A stretch of 48,503 nt of DNA. Source: Bacteroidales bacterium. GTDB taxonomy: Bacteria; Bacteroidota; Bacteroidia; Bacteroidales; VadinHA17. Below are positions 8,042-17,483 of the stretch, piece by piece (position 1 is the stretch's first letter; every line of letters starts with the position of its first letter). The stretch spans positions 1-48,503 of the forward strand of contig PLLX01000276.1 in assembly GCA_003141415.1 (NCBI GenBank), written 5' to 3'. Below the pieces are notes generated by a model, which was not told where the DNA came from, did not search any database, and was given only the letters and a program-made list of their open reading frames with translations. Made by a program: the position numbers and the translations under genes.

Positions 8042-8428
8042 TTTGCAATATTTTAATTACTTAAAGATAACAATAATTAAAGTTAATTAATATTTTCTAT
8101 CGAGCTCTATTACAAGTTTTTGTAATATTTTTGTTGTCTCAAGGACAAATCAAAAAATAAAAAAAAAAGTCAATTCCATTTTATCTGATTAACCAGGGTT
8201 GCAGAGATATTTATGAATTCTTCTCTTCGTTCAGAAAAGTTTTTTCAATTTGTTAGAAATATTTGAATCTCCCGATATAAATTTATTAAGACTTACTTCT
8301 ATCTCTGATTCAATTTTTATTACAATTCATGAAGTTAACTGACTATCAGGGTTAAGCTTTATGAAATTATAAAAAAATGTCCCAGGAGCAATTTCCGGTT
8401 GCTGGAAACAAGTTGTTTCTGTTAATGA
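8042..8428. other. Intergenic region upstream of the receptor remnant
   Basis: AT-rich and without a gene. It contains a perfect 8-bp inverted repeat with a 4-base loop (TATTACAA GTTT TTGTAATA, 8108-8127), 67 bases before the receptor start, and a candidate terminator of the FISUMP lipoprotein gene at its right end. Confidence 0.6.
8371..8405 (-). terminator. Candidate terminator after the FISUMP lipoprotein gene
   Basis: On the minus strand a stem AGCAA/TTGCT (8403-8399 with 8391-8387), with partial outer pairing, is followed by GGGACA and then seven T (A-run 8371-8377). It sits about 25 bases past the stop codon. Confidence 0.45.
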
Positions 8429-9997
8429 TTAATTATCCTTCAAACAGCGAACTGAAAAACCATCACTCTTCCATTCATCGTATGTGACTGCATTGCCAGA
8501 ATTGTAGGATATGCTCCGATACCAGGCAAATGCAGATGAGTACCCCGTAACTGACCACCAGTAACCGTAGCTTCCAAAGCCGTCGAACAACTCTATTCCT
8601 GAATTCATTTCATAAAATCGAGAACCGCCAGGAAGGGCCGTAAAACCGGTTTCGTTAGTTGCACTGGTATTGGGACTCTGCCAATGTGTGGTGCCGGTTT
8701 CTTTCAGTTTACCTCCGGATACACTTTCCCCTCCCAGATAACTTGTAAGCGTAGTCCATTCAGCGGTTGAAGGAACATGCCATCCTGTGGGGCAAATGTT
8801 TCTTGAATCCTGTACGGCATACCAATTATATAAGGCTCCAAAGGCATTTTTATAAATTGTTTCACTGTTATTATACCAGCAATAGGCACCGGTACTGAGG
8901 TTTAACCATTTTATACGATCGGTTTCATTAGGTAGCTGTTCACCATTGCTATATTTGGTTGTTTTCAGGTTTTCTGCCATCCAAACCTGAGATCCAATAG
9001 TAACAATATTGTAAATATTTCCGTCCTTGTCAATAACTAAAGTTGTAAGCGACATATCACTTCCATAGATTGTTCCATGAGCATTTTCTGCTTTAATCCT
9101 GAAATGATATGTAGTTCCTGAATTGAGTCCTGATAGAACAGCACTTACACTTGTGGTGTTATTCCCTGCAACAGGACTTGGTGCAGCAGCTACGGAACTA
9201 CCATATGCTTGTGAACGGCCATATTCAAAGGAGACAGTTGTTGGCAGGTAATTGGCATTCACAATACCATTCAGTTTAGCCCCATTGGCTGTCGGGCAGC
9301 ATGCTGGCAGAGTTGAAGCAGTTGGCGCCTGGCTTAGAGTTGTAAATGAAAAATCAATGCCATTACTTGTTCCGAGAGCATTTACCGCTTTAATCCTAAA
9401 ATGATATGTAGTACCAAAGTTAAGCCCTGATATACTAGCACTTACGCTTGTTGAGTCATTCCCTGTAACAGGACTTGGTACAGCATCAACAGAACTATCA
9501 TATGTTGTTGTTGTACCGTATTCAAAAACTACAGTAGTAGATAAGTCATTAGCATTTACTATACCATTTAATGTCACTCCAGTTGTTGTAATACAGCAAA
9601 CCGGTAGGGTTGTTGCAACAGGTGATTGTCCTAAAGTAATAAAAGTCATATCAGAACCATATGCAGTACCCACTGAATTGGTTGCATAGGCTCTTATATG
9701 ATAGGTTGAGCCGCCATTTAATCCGCTAATGCTACTTAAAAACTGACCTATACCATTACCATCTTTGGTCTTTGAATCTGATATCGTAGGATTTTCAGTA
9801 ACACTCCAACAAACTCCTCTTGCTATAACTCCCGCCCCTCCATCAGATGTTATATTTCCACCACTTGTAGATGAAGTGGTCGTTATATCTGTTACTGAGG
9901 CAGTTGTTAAGAGAGGTAATTCATCTTTCTTACATGAATTTAAAATGCACAATAGAATAAAAAATACCAGACTTGCTGGTTTTATAAGATTTTTCAT
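8429..9997 (-). CDS. FISUMP-domain surface lipoprotein with three fibronectin-like repeats
   Basis: About 522 residues from the ATG at 9997; the in-frame TTG at 10054 would place the signal peptide too far inside. A lipoprotein signal ends at ILNSC (C22). Three beta-sandwich repeats of 90-100 residues follow (about 32-121, 125-221, 222-320), each with a SGLNxGTTYHxRIKAxNxxG core. The C-terminal 200 residues are a FISUMP domain (named after Fibrobacter succinogenes major paralogous proteins). Its signatures are IGSQVWMAENLKTTKYSNG, GALYNWYAVQ, CPTGWHVPSTAEW, GFTALPGGSR, WWSVT and GFSVRCLKD. The family is common on Bacteroidota surfaces and has no established activity. It shares orientation with the giant T9SS protein upstream but is separated from it by a strong terminator. 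Confidence 0.88.
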   Translation of the reverse strand: MKNLIKPASLVFFILLCILNSCKKDELPLLTTASVTDITTTSSTSGGNITSDGGAGVIARGVCWSVTENPTISDSKTKDGNGIGQFLSSISGLNGGSTYHIRAYATNSVGTAYGSDMTFITLGQSPVATTLPVCCITTTGVTLNGIVNANDLSTTVVFEYGTTTTYDSSVDAVPSPVTGNDSTSVSASISGLNFGTTYHFRIKAVNALGTSNGIDFSFTTLSQAPTASTLPACCPTANGAKLNGIVNANYLPTTVSFEYGRSQAYGSSVAAAPSPVAGNNTTSVSAVLSGLNSGTTYHFRIKAENAHGTIYGSDMSLTTLVIDKDGNIYNIVTIGSQVWMAENLKTTKYSNGEQLPNETDRIKWLNLSTGAYCWYNNSETIYKNAFGALYNWYAVQDSRNICPTGWHVPSTAEWTTLTSYLGGESVSGGKLKETGTTHWQSPNTSATNETGFTALPGGSRFYEMNSGIELFDGFGSYGYWWSVTGYSSAFAWYRSISYNSGNAVTYDEWKSDGFSVRCLKDN

Positions 9998-10074
9998 ATC
10001 AGCAGATATTCTATTCTGTAATTGAAATTTTTCGTATTCAAATGCTCTTTCCAATAGGCTTCCTGATGAAAATC

Positions 10075-10114
10075 AAAAAATGAGTAAAACTCAGGTCAAT
10101 GAATTTTACTCATT
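10075..10114 (-). terminator. Strong rho-independent terminator after the 1627-residue protein
   Basis: Perfect 11-bp arms AATGAGTAAAA (10079-10089) and TTTTACTCATT (10104-10114) with a 14-base loop. On the minus strand the stem runs straight into further T (A-run 10075-10080). It lies between the giant surface-protein gene and the FISUMP gene, so the latter probably has its own promoter. Confidence 0.78.
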
Positions 10115-10181
10115 ATATTTTAATATAACCAGTTTGTTTCCAATTATTTTAATATTTTGTCCTCAGCTCTCCGACTAATGC

Positions 10182-13100
10182 CTACATTATCATTACCTTC
10201 CCGACATATCTCATAAAGCCTGACTGCACCTTAACAAAATATATCCCGCTGTATCCGGTTACCGGGATCCGGATCAGTGAATTTTTCGAGAATTCTTCAT
10301 TATCAATCTTTCTGATGGTTCTGCCGGTCATATCTATCAGGTCAACTGATCCGGATTTACCATCCCACTCATCGGAAAGAGTTTGGATATTGACAAAGTC
10401 TTTTGAAGAATAAATATTAAAGACACTTTTCGATATTACCGGATTTTCAATACCAGTTAAGATATTAATGACCTTGATAACAAACCGATCGGTAACCATA
10501 CCGTCTGAAGCAGCAAAATTTATTGACGGGGTAATTTTCAGATCAGTGGTATTACCAGTAAGCTTGTCAATGAGGTAGATATTATAATTATCGAGTCCCT
10601 GCAACTGAGTTGCAGTTAATTTAAATGTGCCTGATTCAATTGCATTCATTCCGACAGGTATTTCAGTTTTGATTTCCGGGAATGGAATACTGTTAATGCT
10701 GTAGTTCACAGGACCGATGAAAGTCCAAAGACTGACAGCAGTCCCAGTTGTGGAGAATTTATAAGCGTCAAACTCTTCATCAAAAGTTGTTTTGGCTTTC
10801 TCATTAAATCTTATGACTGCTTCATCTGACATATTCAGGCCTTCGATTTTCAATCTTAAAAGCGGGATGATCTCTCCTTCACCTTTGAACCTGTTTTGAC
10901 CAGTGTGTATTCTGTTAATAGGATTAAATGTTATGTTACGGCTTGGCTGATTTGCCTTGACAAAGAATCCCTGCATAGGAGGGATAAAACCTGTAGTACC
11001 ATCCGGATTACCCACCCCATTAATATAAGAGGCGAAACCATTATCTTTTGTAAAATAGATTGCATTGTCTATGCCAGTGGGGGATCTTGAAACATCATCC
11101 CAATTGATACCTGCCGTATATGGATTGCCAATCAGGTTCCATCCTTTTGTTCCCATATTATTTGTGGCTCCGGTATAAGAAAGATTTCTTGGATAAAAAC
11201 CAGTGTTGATAGTTCCTCCGAAAGTTCTTGTTGCATCTCCATAACTGAAATAATTGTACCCCCGGCCAATCTCAAGAGGATCAGGGATAGTGGGACCGTA
11301 AGGAGTTCCATTTGCGTTTTGATAGTTCCATCCATCATAGCCATACCATCCCAAATTCTTATTAGTGGGTGTAGCATAGGTTTCATAATAAGCTGCCAGG
11401 TTATTAGTGGAACCTGCACCTGTGCCAATAACATCACTTACTGACAATGAAGTAACAGGAGATGAAATGTAGTGCCATTTCCAGTTATTCTCTATCTGGT
11501 TACCGCCGCCAGTCAGATATAACTCAATATTTTCTATTCCGCCGGTTCCTCTTGCGTAAGTATCGACAATAAGTGAAGCAATCCCGGTAGCATCAGATTT
11601 CAGGTTAAGAGTTCCATTATTTGTCAGTCCACCAATTGTCGCGTTGCCCAGTGGACCAATAGTAAGGGATCCGCCATTGCTTATTGTCAGGCTTTGGCCA
11701 TCTGCAGCTAATGTTCCTGAGATAACTGCAGCATTTGTAAATGTGCCACTACCCGATATTGTAAGATTAAAAAATCCACCTGCTCCGATCTGCGGCGAAG
11801 TTCCATTGAAAACAACAGTACTCTCGTTTGCTGTAAAAGTGCCGTTATTTGTCCAGTTGCCACTAATGGTTAAAGTACCTGTGCTGGCGATCTGGAGAGT
11901 TGCACCTGAATTAATTGATATATTATTGCATAAAGCAGTTGCGGAGATCACAGGCTGGTTTCCACCAGAAGGTATAACAACATTTACATTGGCATCAGGG
12001 ACTGATCCATCTGACCAGTTTGAACCATTGTTCCAGGCAGTATTGACAGCACCGGTCCATTGACCCTGCAGGCCCGCCATACTGCCAACTGTTGTTACAG
12101 GAAATGGATCTGCCCATTTGCGTATTCTGACATTATCCAGGTACTGAGTTGACCTGACGGCACCAAACCTTACGTAACCGTTTCCATCTGTAGGCATACT
12201 AAGACCAGAATGTATATTCCCGTCAAAAACCACCCTGCTGTTGCTACCATTACGAACAATAGTCACCTTATGCCATTCATTCCATGTACTTGATTGTAAA
12301 GGTGTAACCGTTCCTGCCGTTTGGTCATACCAATGCATAACTGGTCCATTCTCCTCATAAAAATGCATTGAGCCATAACCATAAAGTCCATCGGTCAAAC
12401 GGACAACGCCATAAGGATAAGGCCCGAGATCTGCTTCTGCTATGCCACCAAGCGTCGTTATGTTCCAATCGAAATCGAGAGCGTAAACTGAACCAAAGCC
12501 TGCAACGGTCTCAGCCGAGTAAAGTACTGATGGACTACCATCCATTGGGTCTCTTATTACTAAACCCTTGTTTCCCTGATACTTTGCAGTGCCATCAGTA
12601 TAAACAAAGTTGGCACCTGAAGTAGTCCATGTGGAAGGAGGATCTGTCGGTACCCAGTTATCTGATGCAGGATCATAAACTTCGTTATAGTTTATGCCAT
12701 ATGGACTAGCTGGGACATCACGACCTCCAACTACATAGAGTTTGCCACCGATTACTCCACAGGCCACTCCATCCCTGGGATGGTTCGCTGATCCCTTTTG
12801 TTCCCAGGTATCCGTATCCGGATCATACATATAATTGGCCGTGTAGAACCAATAATTGTTCCATCCATGCGTAATATATATATTACCATTAATAACAGGA
12901 CTTTCTCTAGTTGCTCCGTATCTGGTTCTGGGGGAAGGGGTTTTAGCTTCCCAGGTATCCGAACTAATGTTCAACTTTTGATTGTTATCGGAGCCACCAT
13001 AAGTGTCAGGCTCATAACTAAAACCGCCAATAAGATAGATGCTGTTATTAACAAACGCGCATGTAGCCCATGTCCTCGGATGCGGCACATCCGATTTCTG

Positions 13101-15065
13101 CACGTAGGTATCTGTTGCAGGATAATACTCGTAATGATAGGACATATAGAACAGATGTATCTTTGTGCCATCGCTTATACCCATCAGGCCTTGGTTTGCA
13201 ATTCCGGCTGGCATAGGCCGAGGCGCCGTTCCCGTAAATTTTACTACTGATCCTGTTGTCTGGTCTATATCTGCAATTCCAATTCTCCAACCTGTATTAT
13301 CTACATCAGAATTAACGCCGCCATAATACATCCTTATATTGTTACCAGTAAGTACTATCTCTCCGGAACTATTTACAACAGGGCAGGAGCGATAGATGTG
13401 TGTCTCATCCCATTCGCCAGCAGCTCCTCTGGCTATCGCCTTCCCCTGGTTGGTCCAGCCGCTTGTAAGAGAAGAGGATGTTAAAAGTCCTAATTCATAA
13501 TTGGTATCAGTGCCTAACAACTCTCTTACAATGTACATGCGATAAGTTTCTGAGCCTTGATTTTTGGCAATATCAATATGTCCACCGCCTGATTTGAAAA
13601 TGGCATCATCTGGCAGATCAATGATTGGATTCCCTGCATTACGAGTCAGACCCACAACACTGCTTGTTGTATTATCCCAGGTGAATGTTGCTAATCCAAT
13701 TTTACCTCTGTTATTTCCAGTTGCTTCTTCAGCGTAGAAAAGATAGAAGGTCCCATCCTTGTAGAACAAAGTTGTCGTAGCTGTTTTTGAATAAGTACCA
13801 TCTGTTTCCCAGGCCACTCCCTGTGAATCAGTACCAGATAGGATAACCGGATTGGCATTGCCATTAACCGGAGATCCTTTGTATTGAGTCCATGTCTTTC
13901 CATCGTCAGAATAAGCCAGGGCGATTTTTCTGTTGCAGGTTTGACAGTCACCACCATCCCATACCATAAACCATTTATCGTGGCCAAGATGAAGACCATC
14001 GATGTCAGAAACAAAGATAAAATCAGGATCAGGGTTTTCCTCTCCATTCCATGCTCCTGGTTCGCCGAGGGGAATGACCGGATTAGTTATTCCTGCATCA
14101 GTCCAATTAATTCCATCATGACTTCTGACTATGCTCGGATTCTCATCTGGTTCCCATGGATATGGAGTATAAACCATCCAGTATTCGTAACCATCTTTGC
14201 CACCAGGGAAATATATCACATCTGGATGAGTGACCCCCAACCCGGTATATTTTGGAATTGTGGATAAAGGATTCCAATATTTTCTTGACTGCCAGGTATC
14301 ATTAGAGGGATCGTATATTTCATTCACATCTACTCCAATGTTGCCCTGATTCGCTCCTCCAAATACATAGATCTTACCCCCGAATCCGACCGAAACCATG
14401 CCCCATCGATTGGTCGGCATGGGAGCTTTATTAGTCCAAACATTGTTACCTGGATTAAATTCATAGGTTGTATTAAGAACAACATGGCCAATGCCATATC
14501 CTCCGAAAGTATAAAGTTTATTATTGTACACCGATGCTGTAGCATCAGCTGAAGGAGTCGGAATTGGCGCGCTGGACGAAAGGTCCTGCCAGACGGATGG
14601 ATGAGGAGTGACTGACCACGACGATGATTCAAAATCGTCAAAAAAATTAAAGGTATTATTGCCGCTGCTCAAACCTGTAGCACTCGTGTTGCCATAATAA
14701 AGATATAGTGTCGTTGTTCCTGAAGCAGGGATACTTGGAACTTTTACCCATATATTTGCTGTAGTCCCTTGGGTCCAACTCTCAATCCAGAAGGGTATTG
14801 TCGCAATGCCATCCGACCAGGTTATACGGATATCGCTTCCATCAGTCTTGGCCATAGAAAAGTCGAAATTACCAGAGTTAAGAGTGATCTGCACCTGAAA
14901 ATCCGTCAAATCTGTTGCTACTGAATTTGAAACTGTTACAGGCGAACGATATATCCAGCCTGGAAGCCAGCTCTGGGCAACCAGTGACCGGGTCGGTAAT
15001 AATACTATCAGAATAACCAATGAAACTTTTAAAGCTATTTTGGAAGATTTAAATATTGCATTCAT
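10182..15065 (-). CDS. Giant T9SS-secreted surface protein (DUF2341, Kelch, glycosidase-like propeller)
   Basis: 1627 residues. A signal peptide ends near residue 30 (RSLVAQ). A DUF2341 domain (about 31-130) shows WIYRSPVTVSNS and TLYLYYGN. Kelch-type repeats (about 165-260) show YTFGGYG and IYVFGGANQ. A separate five-bladed-propeller-like stretch (about 263-645) has repeated WTQ/FYLFYAEEATG and IRMYYGG phrases reminiscent of GH43/GH32-type folds. Kelch repeats then resume (about 646-806, SIYLIGGFS, KLYVVGG). A lectin-like jelly roll (about 815-990) and repetitive beta-strand segments (GSNWSDGSVPDANVNVVIPS, SGNWTNNGTFTA) follow. The end carries a T9SS type A sorting domain (SVFNIYSSKDFVNIQ to GIYFVKVQSG). 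Carbohydrate binding or hydrolysis at the cell surface is likely; catalytic residues were not identified. Confidence 0.85.
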   Translation of the reverse strand: MNAIFKSSKIALKVSLVILIVLLPTRSLVAQSWLPGWIYRSPVTVSNSVATDLTDFQVQITLNSGNFDFSMAKTDGSDIRITWSDGIATIPFWIESWTQGTTANIWVKVPSIPASGTTTLYLYYGNTSATGLSSGNNTFNFFDDFESSSWSVTPHPSVWQDLSSSAPIPTPSADATASVYNNKLYTFGGYGIGHVVLNTTYEFNPGNNVWTNKAPMPTNRWGMVSVGFGGKIYVFGGANQGNIGVDVNEIYDPSNDTWQSRKYWNPLSTIPKYTGLGVTHPDVIYFPGGKDGYEYWMVYTPYPWEPDENPSIVRSHDGINWTDAGITNPVIPLGEPGAWNGEENPDPDFIFVSDIDGLHLGHDKWFMVWDGGDCQTCNRKIALAYSDDGKTWTQYKGSPVNGNANPVILSGTDSQGVAWETDGTYSKTATTTLFYKDGTFYLFYAEEATGNNRGKIGLATFTWDNTTSSVVGLTRNAGNPIIDLPDDAIFKSGGGHIDIAKNQGSETYRMYIVRELLGTDTNYELGLLTSSSLTSGWTNQGKAIARGAAGEWDETHIYRSCPVVNSSGEIVLTGNNIRMYYGGVNSDVDNTGWRIGIADIDQTTGSVVKFTGTAPRPMPAGIANQGLMGISDGTKIHLFYMSYHYEYYPATDTYVQKSDVPHPRTWATCAFVNNSIYLIGGFSYEPDTYGGSDNNQKLNISSDTWEAKTPSPRTRYGATRESPVINGNIYITHGWNNYWFYTANYMYDPDTDTWEQKGSANHPRDGVACGVIGGKLYVVGGRDVPASPYGINYNEVYDPASDNWVPTDPPSTWTTSGANFVYTDGTAKYQGNKGLVIRDPMDGSPSVLYSAETVAGFGSVYALDFDWNITTLGGIAEADLGPYPYGVVRLTDGLYGYGSMHFYEENGPVMHWYDQTAGTVTPLQSSTWNEWHKVTIVRNGSNSRVVFDGNIHSGLSMPTDGNGYVRFGAVRSTQYLDNVRIRKWADPFPVTTVGSMAGLQGQWTGAVNTAWNNGSNWSDGSVPDANVNVVIPSGGNQPVISATALCNNISINSGATLQIASTGTLTISGNWTNNGTFTANESTVVFNGTSPQIGAGGFFNLTISGSGTFTNAAVISGTLAADGQSLTISNGGSLTIGPLGNATIGGLTNNGTLNLKSDATGIASLIVDTYARGTGGIENIELYLTGGGNQIENNWKWHYISSPVTSLSVSDVIGTGAGSTNNLAAYYETYATPTNKNLGWYGYDGWNYQNANGTPYGPTIPDPLEIGRGYNYFSYGDATRTFGGTINTGFYPRNLSYTGATNNMGTKGWNLIGNPYTAGINWDDVSRSPTGIDNAIYFTKDNGFASYINGVGNPDGTTGFIPPMQGFFVKANQPSRNITFNPINRIHTGQNRFKGEGEIIPLLRLKIEGLNMSDEAVIRFNEKAKTTFDEEFDAYKFSTTGTAVSLWTFIGPVNYSINSIPFPEIKTEIPVGMNAIESGTFKLTATQLQGLDNYNIYLIDKLTGNTTDLKITPSINFAASDGMVTDRFVIKVINILTGIENPVISKSVFNIYSSKDFVNIQTLSDEWDGKSGSVDLIDMTGRTIRKIDNEEFSKNSLIRIPVTGYSGIYFVKVQSGFMRYVGKVMIM

Positions 15066-15441
15066 AGCTAAATTTTTAAAAAATCACATGCTATCAACAT
15101 TCTCATGTATAACATTTATGCGCAATAAGCACAAAAAGGAAATTAATAATTAAAACAATAAATATAATTAATGTCGAACTAAAACACAAAAATACAAAAC
15201 TACAATAGGCGACAACTATCTGCTACAGAAAATATCCGGTATGTACAACGCAAATCGGATACACTCTTTATTAAACAAATCTGTCAAAACAGATAAGGGA
15301 TTTTAGATAATCAAAAAATTGAATTAAAAGATCAATCGCGAATTCTAAATATTTCTTATTAGTTCGCTAAGGTGAATCAACTTGTCCATATTAATACGTA
15401 TGGACCTATAAACTCTGTCATATTTGATATTATCCTATACT
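15066..15441. other. Intergenic leader of the giant surface protein
   Basis: No gene. It holds the promoter-like AGTTTTGTA motif on the minus strand (15193-15201) and two perfect inverted repeats: ATCTGT/ACAGAT with a 4-base loop (15279-15294), and GTCCATA/TATGGAC with an 8-base loop (15384-15405). The latter lies 37 bases past the methyltransferase stop and may mark the 3' end of its transcript, although no T-run follows. Confidence 0.55.
15193..15202 (-). promoter_or_regulatory. Bacteroidota-type -7 element upstream of the giant surface protein
   Basis: Reads TAGTTTTGTA on the minus strand, matching the Bacteroidota -7 consensus TAnnTTTG, about 128 bases upstream of the start. The same AGTTTTGTA string occurs before the plus-strand lyase-like gene and before the first gene of the main operon. 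No clear -33 TTTG is visible at the ideal distance. Confidence 0.42.
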
Positions 15442-16437
15442 TTAATTAGTTTTATTCTTAAAGATTCTCTTTAAAGAAACTTTCAACATAAATATTGGAT
15501 CATGTTTATATTGTAAAAAAGTCCTGAAATAGTTCGGATATATAAGGTTTTTTGTTTCTAAGAAGCTTTTACGCAATTCAGTTTCTGTAATCGGTATGTG
15601 ACCCGTTCTTGCTAAGGTTTGCGTAATTGACATTTTATGCTCTCTATATGTTGCCCTTTTTTCTCTATTTAGAATGACTTCATATCCTGAAAACTTAAAA
15701 AGTAGCTCAATTGATTTTTTTTGATAAAAATTAATATGTGTTACCGGATCAATATTAGGCATTGTAGCTTTATAGAGTTCCATAGGTACTTCTGTATAAA
15801 CCAAACCCTGATCATTTAAATAATCTCTAAGTCCTATTAAAAGTTTCTTTGGTTCTGCTAGATGTTCTAAAACATGCCTGCAAATAATTAAATCAAATTT
15901 ATACTCTAATGGAATATCAGTTAATGTATTTCCTAATCTCTTTATTCCTTTTAGTGTGTTTTTATAGTAATCAACTACGTAACAATTATGGCCTCTTTTT
16001 TTCATTGGCATTAAGAAATGACCATCGTCCCCTCCAAAATCCAAAATATTCATTTCCCTACGAATTTTCGTATATTTTTTTACTAAGTTTAACACTTTTA
16101 CGGCCTGCAAATATTCAAGTTTTTTACTTTTTTGGGAAATACCCTCTATTGAACCAACCAATTCAACATTAGCAAGATATTTGTACTTTTCATCAAGGTC
16201 ATGTTCACTTGGCCGAGGAATATCCAAAATAAAACCACATTTCTTACAAACATAGCGATATACTTCTAAACTCATTTTATCATGCCAGATATTGAAAAAA
16301 ATATATTTTCGAGCTTTATTTTTATCAGACTCCCAATGTTCATTAATATCATATTCTCTTTTGCCTACAAATAGCCATTCTGTTTTTGAACAGATTATAC
16401 ATTTATCAAAACACTCTTTAGACTTTATATCTTCCAT
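15442..16437 (-). CDS. Class I SAM-dependent methyltransferase with N-terminal Cys pairs
   Basis: 331 residues. An N-terminal segment has two CxxC pairs (C13/C16 and C64/C67), which probably bind zinc. The methyltransferase domain follows, with a SAM-binding motif ILDFGGDDG (131-139), an acidic VVDYY after the second strand, and the HVLEHL motif (188-193) typical of Methyltransf_23 proteins. Relatives in polysaccharide loci methylate sugars or sugar nucleotides, but the acceptor cannot be told from sequence. It is the last gene after the MBOAT and SGNH genes in the same direction, 70 bases from the SGNH gene, suggesting co-expression and a joint role in decorating the polymer. Confidence 0.85.
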   Translation of the reverse strand: MEDIKSKECFDKCIICSKTEWLFVGKREYDINEHWESDKNKARKYIFFNIWHDKMSLEVYRYVCKKCGFILDIPRPSEHDLDEKYKYLANVELVGSIEGISQKSKKLEYLQAVKVLNLVKKYTKIRREMNILDFGGDDGHFLMPMKKRGHNCYVVDYYKNTLKGIKRLGNTLTDIPLEYKFDLIICRHVLEHLAEPKKLLIGLRDYLNDQGLVYTEVPMELYKATMPNIDPVTHINFYQKKSIELLFKFSGYEVILNREKRATYREHKMSITQTLARTGHIPITETELRKSFLETKNLIYPNYFRTFLQYKHDPIFMLKVSLKRIFKNKTN

Positions 16438-16507
16438 TTTTTTCAGTTTTGAAATCTACAACTTTTTTTTGAACCTTTTAAACTAAAAGCTTTTCATTAG
16501 TGAGTGG

Positions 16508-17479
16508 TCAATTTGTCCTGAATAAACAATAGGGCGATAGTTTTTTTAAATCCCTAACCAGTTTATTTGTAAATATGTCAGATCCGGTTTTGTTCAGGTG
16601 AGTTGAATTATAAAAATATTTTTTTTCTCTACACATTTGATCGTCAGAATAGTCAAGAAATGGGATATTATATTTTATTGAATAGTCTTTATATAGGTAT
16701 AATATCTTCTGTCTGTTTTTCACAAAATCATGAATTTCAATATAGTCTGGTGAATATACCAGTATAACTTTAATATTATCTGTCTTGCATTCATTAAGAA
16801 AATTTTTAAATAGATTTTCAGAAGCAGAATCAATTTTCACTTCATAATTCTTTATTTTCAACTTTGCTGATGCAAAATCATTGTTCCATACAAATTCCAT
16901 ACCTCTATAGCCTTTTAATCTCATTGGTTCAGAATTGCCAATATTTAATGCAGATAAAATTGCATCAAAGAGTGCTTCGCGTCTTCCTATATATCGTATT
17001 AATGGAATATAATAACATAACGTGGAAAAACCCTTGTATGAAGAAGTATAATAAAAAATATCATCATCAAACAACATATATGGTAAGAATTGATCCATAT
17101 TATATAAATCCTGCCTTTTTTCAAGACTAAGAATATCTAAATTGAGTATTATGTATTTGGGTTTTGAGTCGTATTTAATTAGTTCTTTATGCCTTAAATA
17201 TTGCAGCCAAAAATTATGACCATCTATACCTAAATTATAGGTACTGCACTTTAAACTATCTTCTATTATATTAGGATTAAAACCCACCCATGCTTTGGAT
17301 GAACCATAAATATAAATATCTGCATTTACTTTGCCGTCAAATATATCATTCCATACCAGGAATTCACCAGAACATGAATTAGATTTTTTTAAATTTTTTG
17401 AAATAAAATAATCAAGTGGAATAGATAGCATGATTATTGGTAATATGAAAATGATTAGTTTAACAAAAAGTGCTTTCAT
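16508..17479 (-). CDS. SGNH-like membrane-anchored acyl-transfer partner of the MBOAT protein
   Basis: About 323 residues with one N-terminal membrane helix (ALFVKLIIFILPIIMLSI) and an extracytoplasmic SGNH/GDSL-like domain. Visible blocks are IYGSSKAWVGFNP (block I, Ser around 60-61), YNLGIDGHN, and near the C-terminus NSTHLNKTG, where active relatives usually have DxxH; here the Asp position is Asn. The frame could start at an ATG at 17524 inside the MBOAT gene, but the ATG at 17479, four bases after the MBOAT stop, gives a normal membrane anchor and is preferred. Known MBOAT/SGNH pairs (such as AlgI with AlgJ/AlgX) pass acetyl groups to exported polysaccharide, and the adjacency supports that role. 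Confidence 0.75.
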   Translation of the reverse strand: MKALFVKLIIFILPIIMLSIPLDYFISKNLKKSNSCSGEFLVWNDIFDGKVNADIYIYGSSKAWVGFNPNIIEDSLKCSTYNLGIDGHNFWLQYLRHKELIKYDSKPKYIILNLDILSLEKRQDLYNMDQFLPYMLFDDDIFYYTSSYKGFSTLCYYIPLIRYIGRREALFDAILSALNIGNSEPMRLKGYRGMEFVWNNDFASAKLKIKNYEVKIDSASENLFKNFLNECKTDNIKVILVYSPDYIEIHDFVKNRQKILYLYKDYSIKYNIPFLDYSDDQMCREKKYFYNSTHLNKTGSDIFTNKLVRDLKKLSPYCLFRTN

Positions 17480-17483
17480 GACT

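Noticed and set aside
11644-12063. 139-codon plus-strand frame inside the giant surface protein
   Set aside because: Mirror of a repetitive beta-strand coding region on the minus strand; Pro/Val-rich translation with no recognisable domain.
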